From Proteromonas lacertae (lineage: Eukaryota; Sar; Bigyra; Opalinata; Proteromonadidae), in contig NGBS01000293.1 of assembly GCA_002245135.1 (NCBI GenBank), positions 372,001-436,000 of the forward strand: a stretch of 64,000 nt of DNA, in the 5' to 3' direction. The notes below the pieces were generated by a model, which saw only the letters and a program-made list of their open reading frames with translations, was not told where the DNA came from and made no database searches. Both the position numbers and the translations under genes were made by a program. Positions 63,128-64,000 of this stretch are shown here, in pieces (the stretch's first letter is position 1; every line of letters begins with the position of its first letter).

Positions 63128-63985
63128 TCAACTAAAAGCAGCTTTACGATATTCACTACCTTTGATATATCCATCGTAATATCCATTTTTTATATCTTCA
63201 CTATCATTTTCTTCATAAAATACATAAACTATATTATCATAACCATTTAGAAAACCTTCTCCATATCCACGTATATAGTCTTTACTCAATTCAACTTTTT
63301 TATCTTTTACTATTATCTTTTCTATTTTAATCTCTTTTCCAATTTCATTTAATTCTTTTATCTTCTTCTTTAATTCTTCATTTTCATCTTCGCTACATTT
63401 AATACTATCAATTTCCAGCTTTTTAAAACTATTCATCTTTGATATACCATCTATTAACTTTATTATATCTTCATACTTTACAAATTCTCCACGCATATTT
63501 AAATATTCCAAACATTCATATTTTTCGATGTTGTTTATAAAAGCATTTATATCACTTACATTATTACCATTTATATATAATTCTTTTAATTTTGGAACTT
63601 CACATAAACTTTTACATAACTCTTCAAATGCTTTGTCTCATATCTTACATTCATTTAAACTAAGAATCTCTAACTTTGATAAATGTTTTATATTTTTACA
63701 TAATTCATTTATATCCATTACAGCAATTAGATTATGATCAAATCGAAACTCTATTAATTCACTGAATTTATCTAAGTTCTTTATTATTTCATGATTACTT
63801 TTTATATATTGGCCATTATGTCTAAGACTTAATCTCTTTAATTTCATTAATTCACTTCCTCTTTCTGTTAATCTTTCAATTCCATTACTCAATATCTCAT
63901 CTTCATCTTTTATATCAAAATGACAGATTGTGCCTAACTTTAAACATTCGATTTCTATGGGAAGTATATCTATTAAATTAATCAT
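63128..63985 (-). pseudogene. LRR protein with one in-frame TGA; may continue past right edge
   Basis: Two adjoining frames on the same reading phase are separated only by a TGA (about 63635-63637): LSKLEILSLNECKI, stop, DKAFEELCKSLCEVPKLKEL. With the stop read through it would be one LRR protein of about 285 residues with LRRs (LKRLSLRHN, LKELYINGNN, CLEYLNMRG) and an unusual Gly/Tyr-rich end (IRGYGEGFLNGYDN; GYYDGYIKGSEYRK). TGA ends other genes here, so a reassigned code is unlikely; an inactivated gene or a sequencing error is more probable. The start at 63985 is provisional because upstream exons may lie outside the window. Confidence 0.55.
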
Positions 63986-64000
63986 TAAACTATTATTTAT

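Noticed and set aside
63635-63637. Reassigned TGA codon
   Set aside because: TGA is not found inside other well-supported genes, and conserved genes (CSE1, LSm6, phosphatase) need no reassignment.
1-64000. CRISPR arrays, operons, ribosome binding sites, tRNA or rRNA genes
   Set aside because: The window is eukaryotic; no direct-repeat array, no tRNA with a plausible T-loop/B-box and no rRNA-like segment was seen.
1-64000. Retroelements, virus-like elements or DNA transposons
   Set aside because: No reverse transcriptase, integrase, transposase, capsid-like frame or terminal repeats were recognised; the repeats present are duplications of host genes.

Overview
The window is nuclear DNA from an AT-rich, gene-dense unicellular eukaryote. 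Spliceosomal introns are everywhere and very short: I could place about 95, nearly all 23-55 nt, with donor GTAT and acceptor (A/T)TAG. Coding lengths come out divisible by three in most genes only when these introns are removed. The standard genetic code fits. I see LSm6, exportin-2/CSE1, a Mediator-like subunit, a likely mitochondrial protein, kinesin-14, a PPEF phosphatase, a PB1 MAP3K, a PDR-type ABC transporter, a leishmanolysin and polyketide synthase remains. This fits an amoeba-like or other AT-rich protist. I cannot place the lineage from this sequence alone.

Layout. 1-10.1 kb: part of a BTB/BACK gene, then a WW/coiled-coil protein, ARMC1, LSm6 and an EF-hand phosphatase. 10.2-24.4 kb: two BTB-BACK-Ig-SPRY genes around a PDR transporter and a degraded gene, then a probable DNA-binding protein and an 8-TM protein. 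24.5-38.0 kb: relics of an LRR-pseudokinase gene and of HSP70, then two LRR-pseudokinase genes in opposite orientation (the second apparently decayed). These enclose a protein made of about nine tandem RRM-like modules and a myristoylation-type EF-hand protein. 38.2-46.5 kb: a PB1-kinase-IQ-WD40 fusion, a mitochondrial helical-repeat protein, a GP63-like peptidase and a LITAF-domain protein. 46.5-50.2 kb: a gene-poor stretch with polyketide synthase debris and a second LITAF gene. 50.2-64 kb: a MED22-like small gene, kinesin-14, a decayed fourth BTB gene, an EF-hand protein, a long coiled-coil protein, CSE1 and an LRR gene with one in-frame stop at the right edge.

Two themes run through the window. 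Housekeeping genes, single copy and tightly packed (often 75-200 bp between divergent starts), alternate with lineage-specific families in birth and decay: BTB-BACK-Ig-SPRY (four members, at least one dead) and LRR-pseudokinases (two plus a relic). Both families carry a shared upstream motif resembling AAATTTTGAATAACC. Modular evolution is visible at exon level: LRR modules bounded by phase-1 introns, RRM modules each split by a phase-0 intron after the first strand, and a near-identical tandem duplication of two RRM modules.
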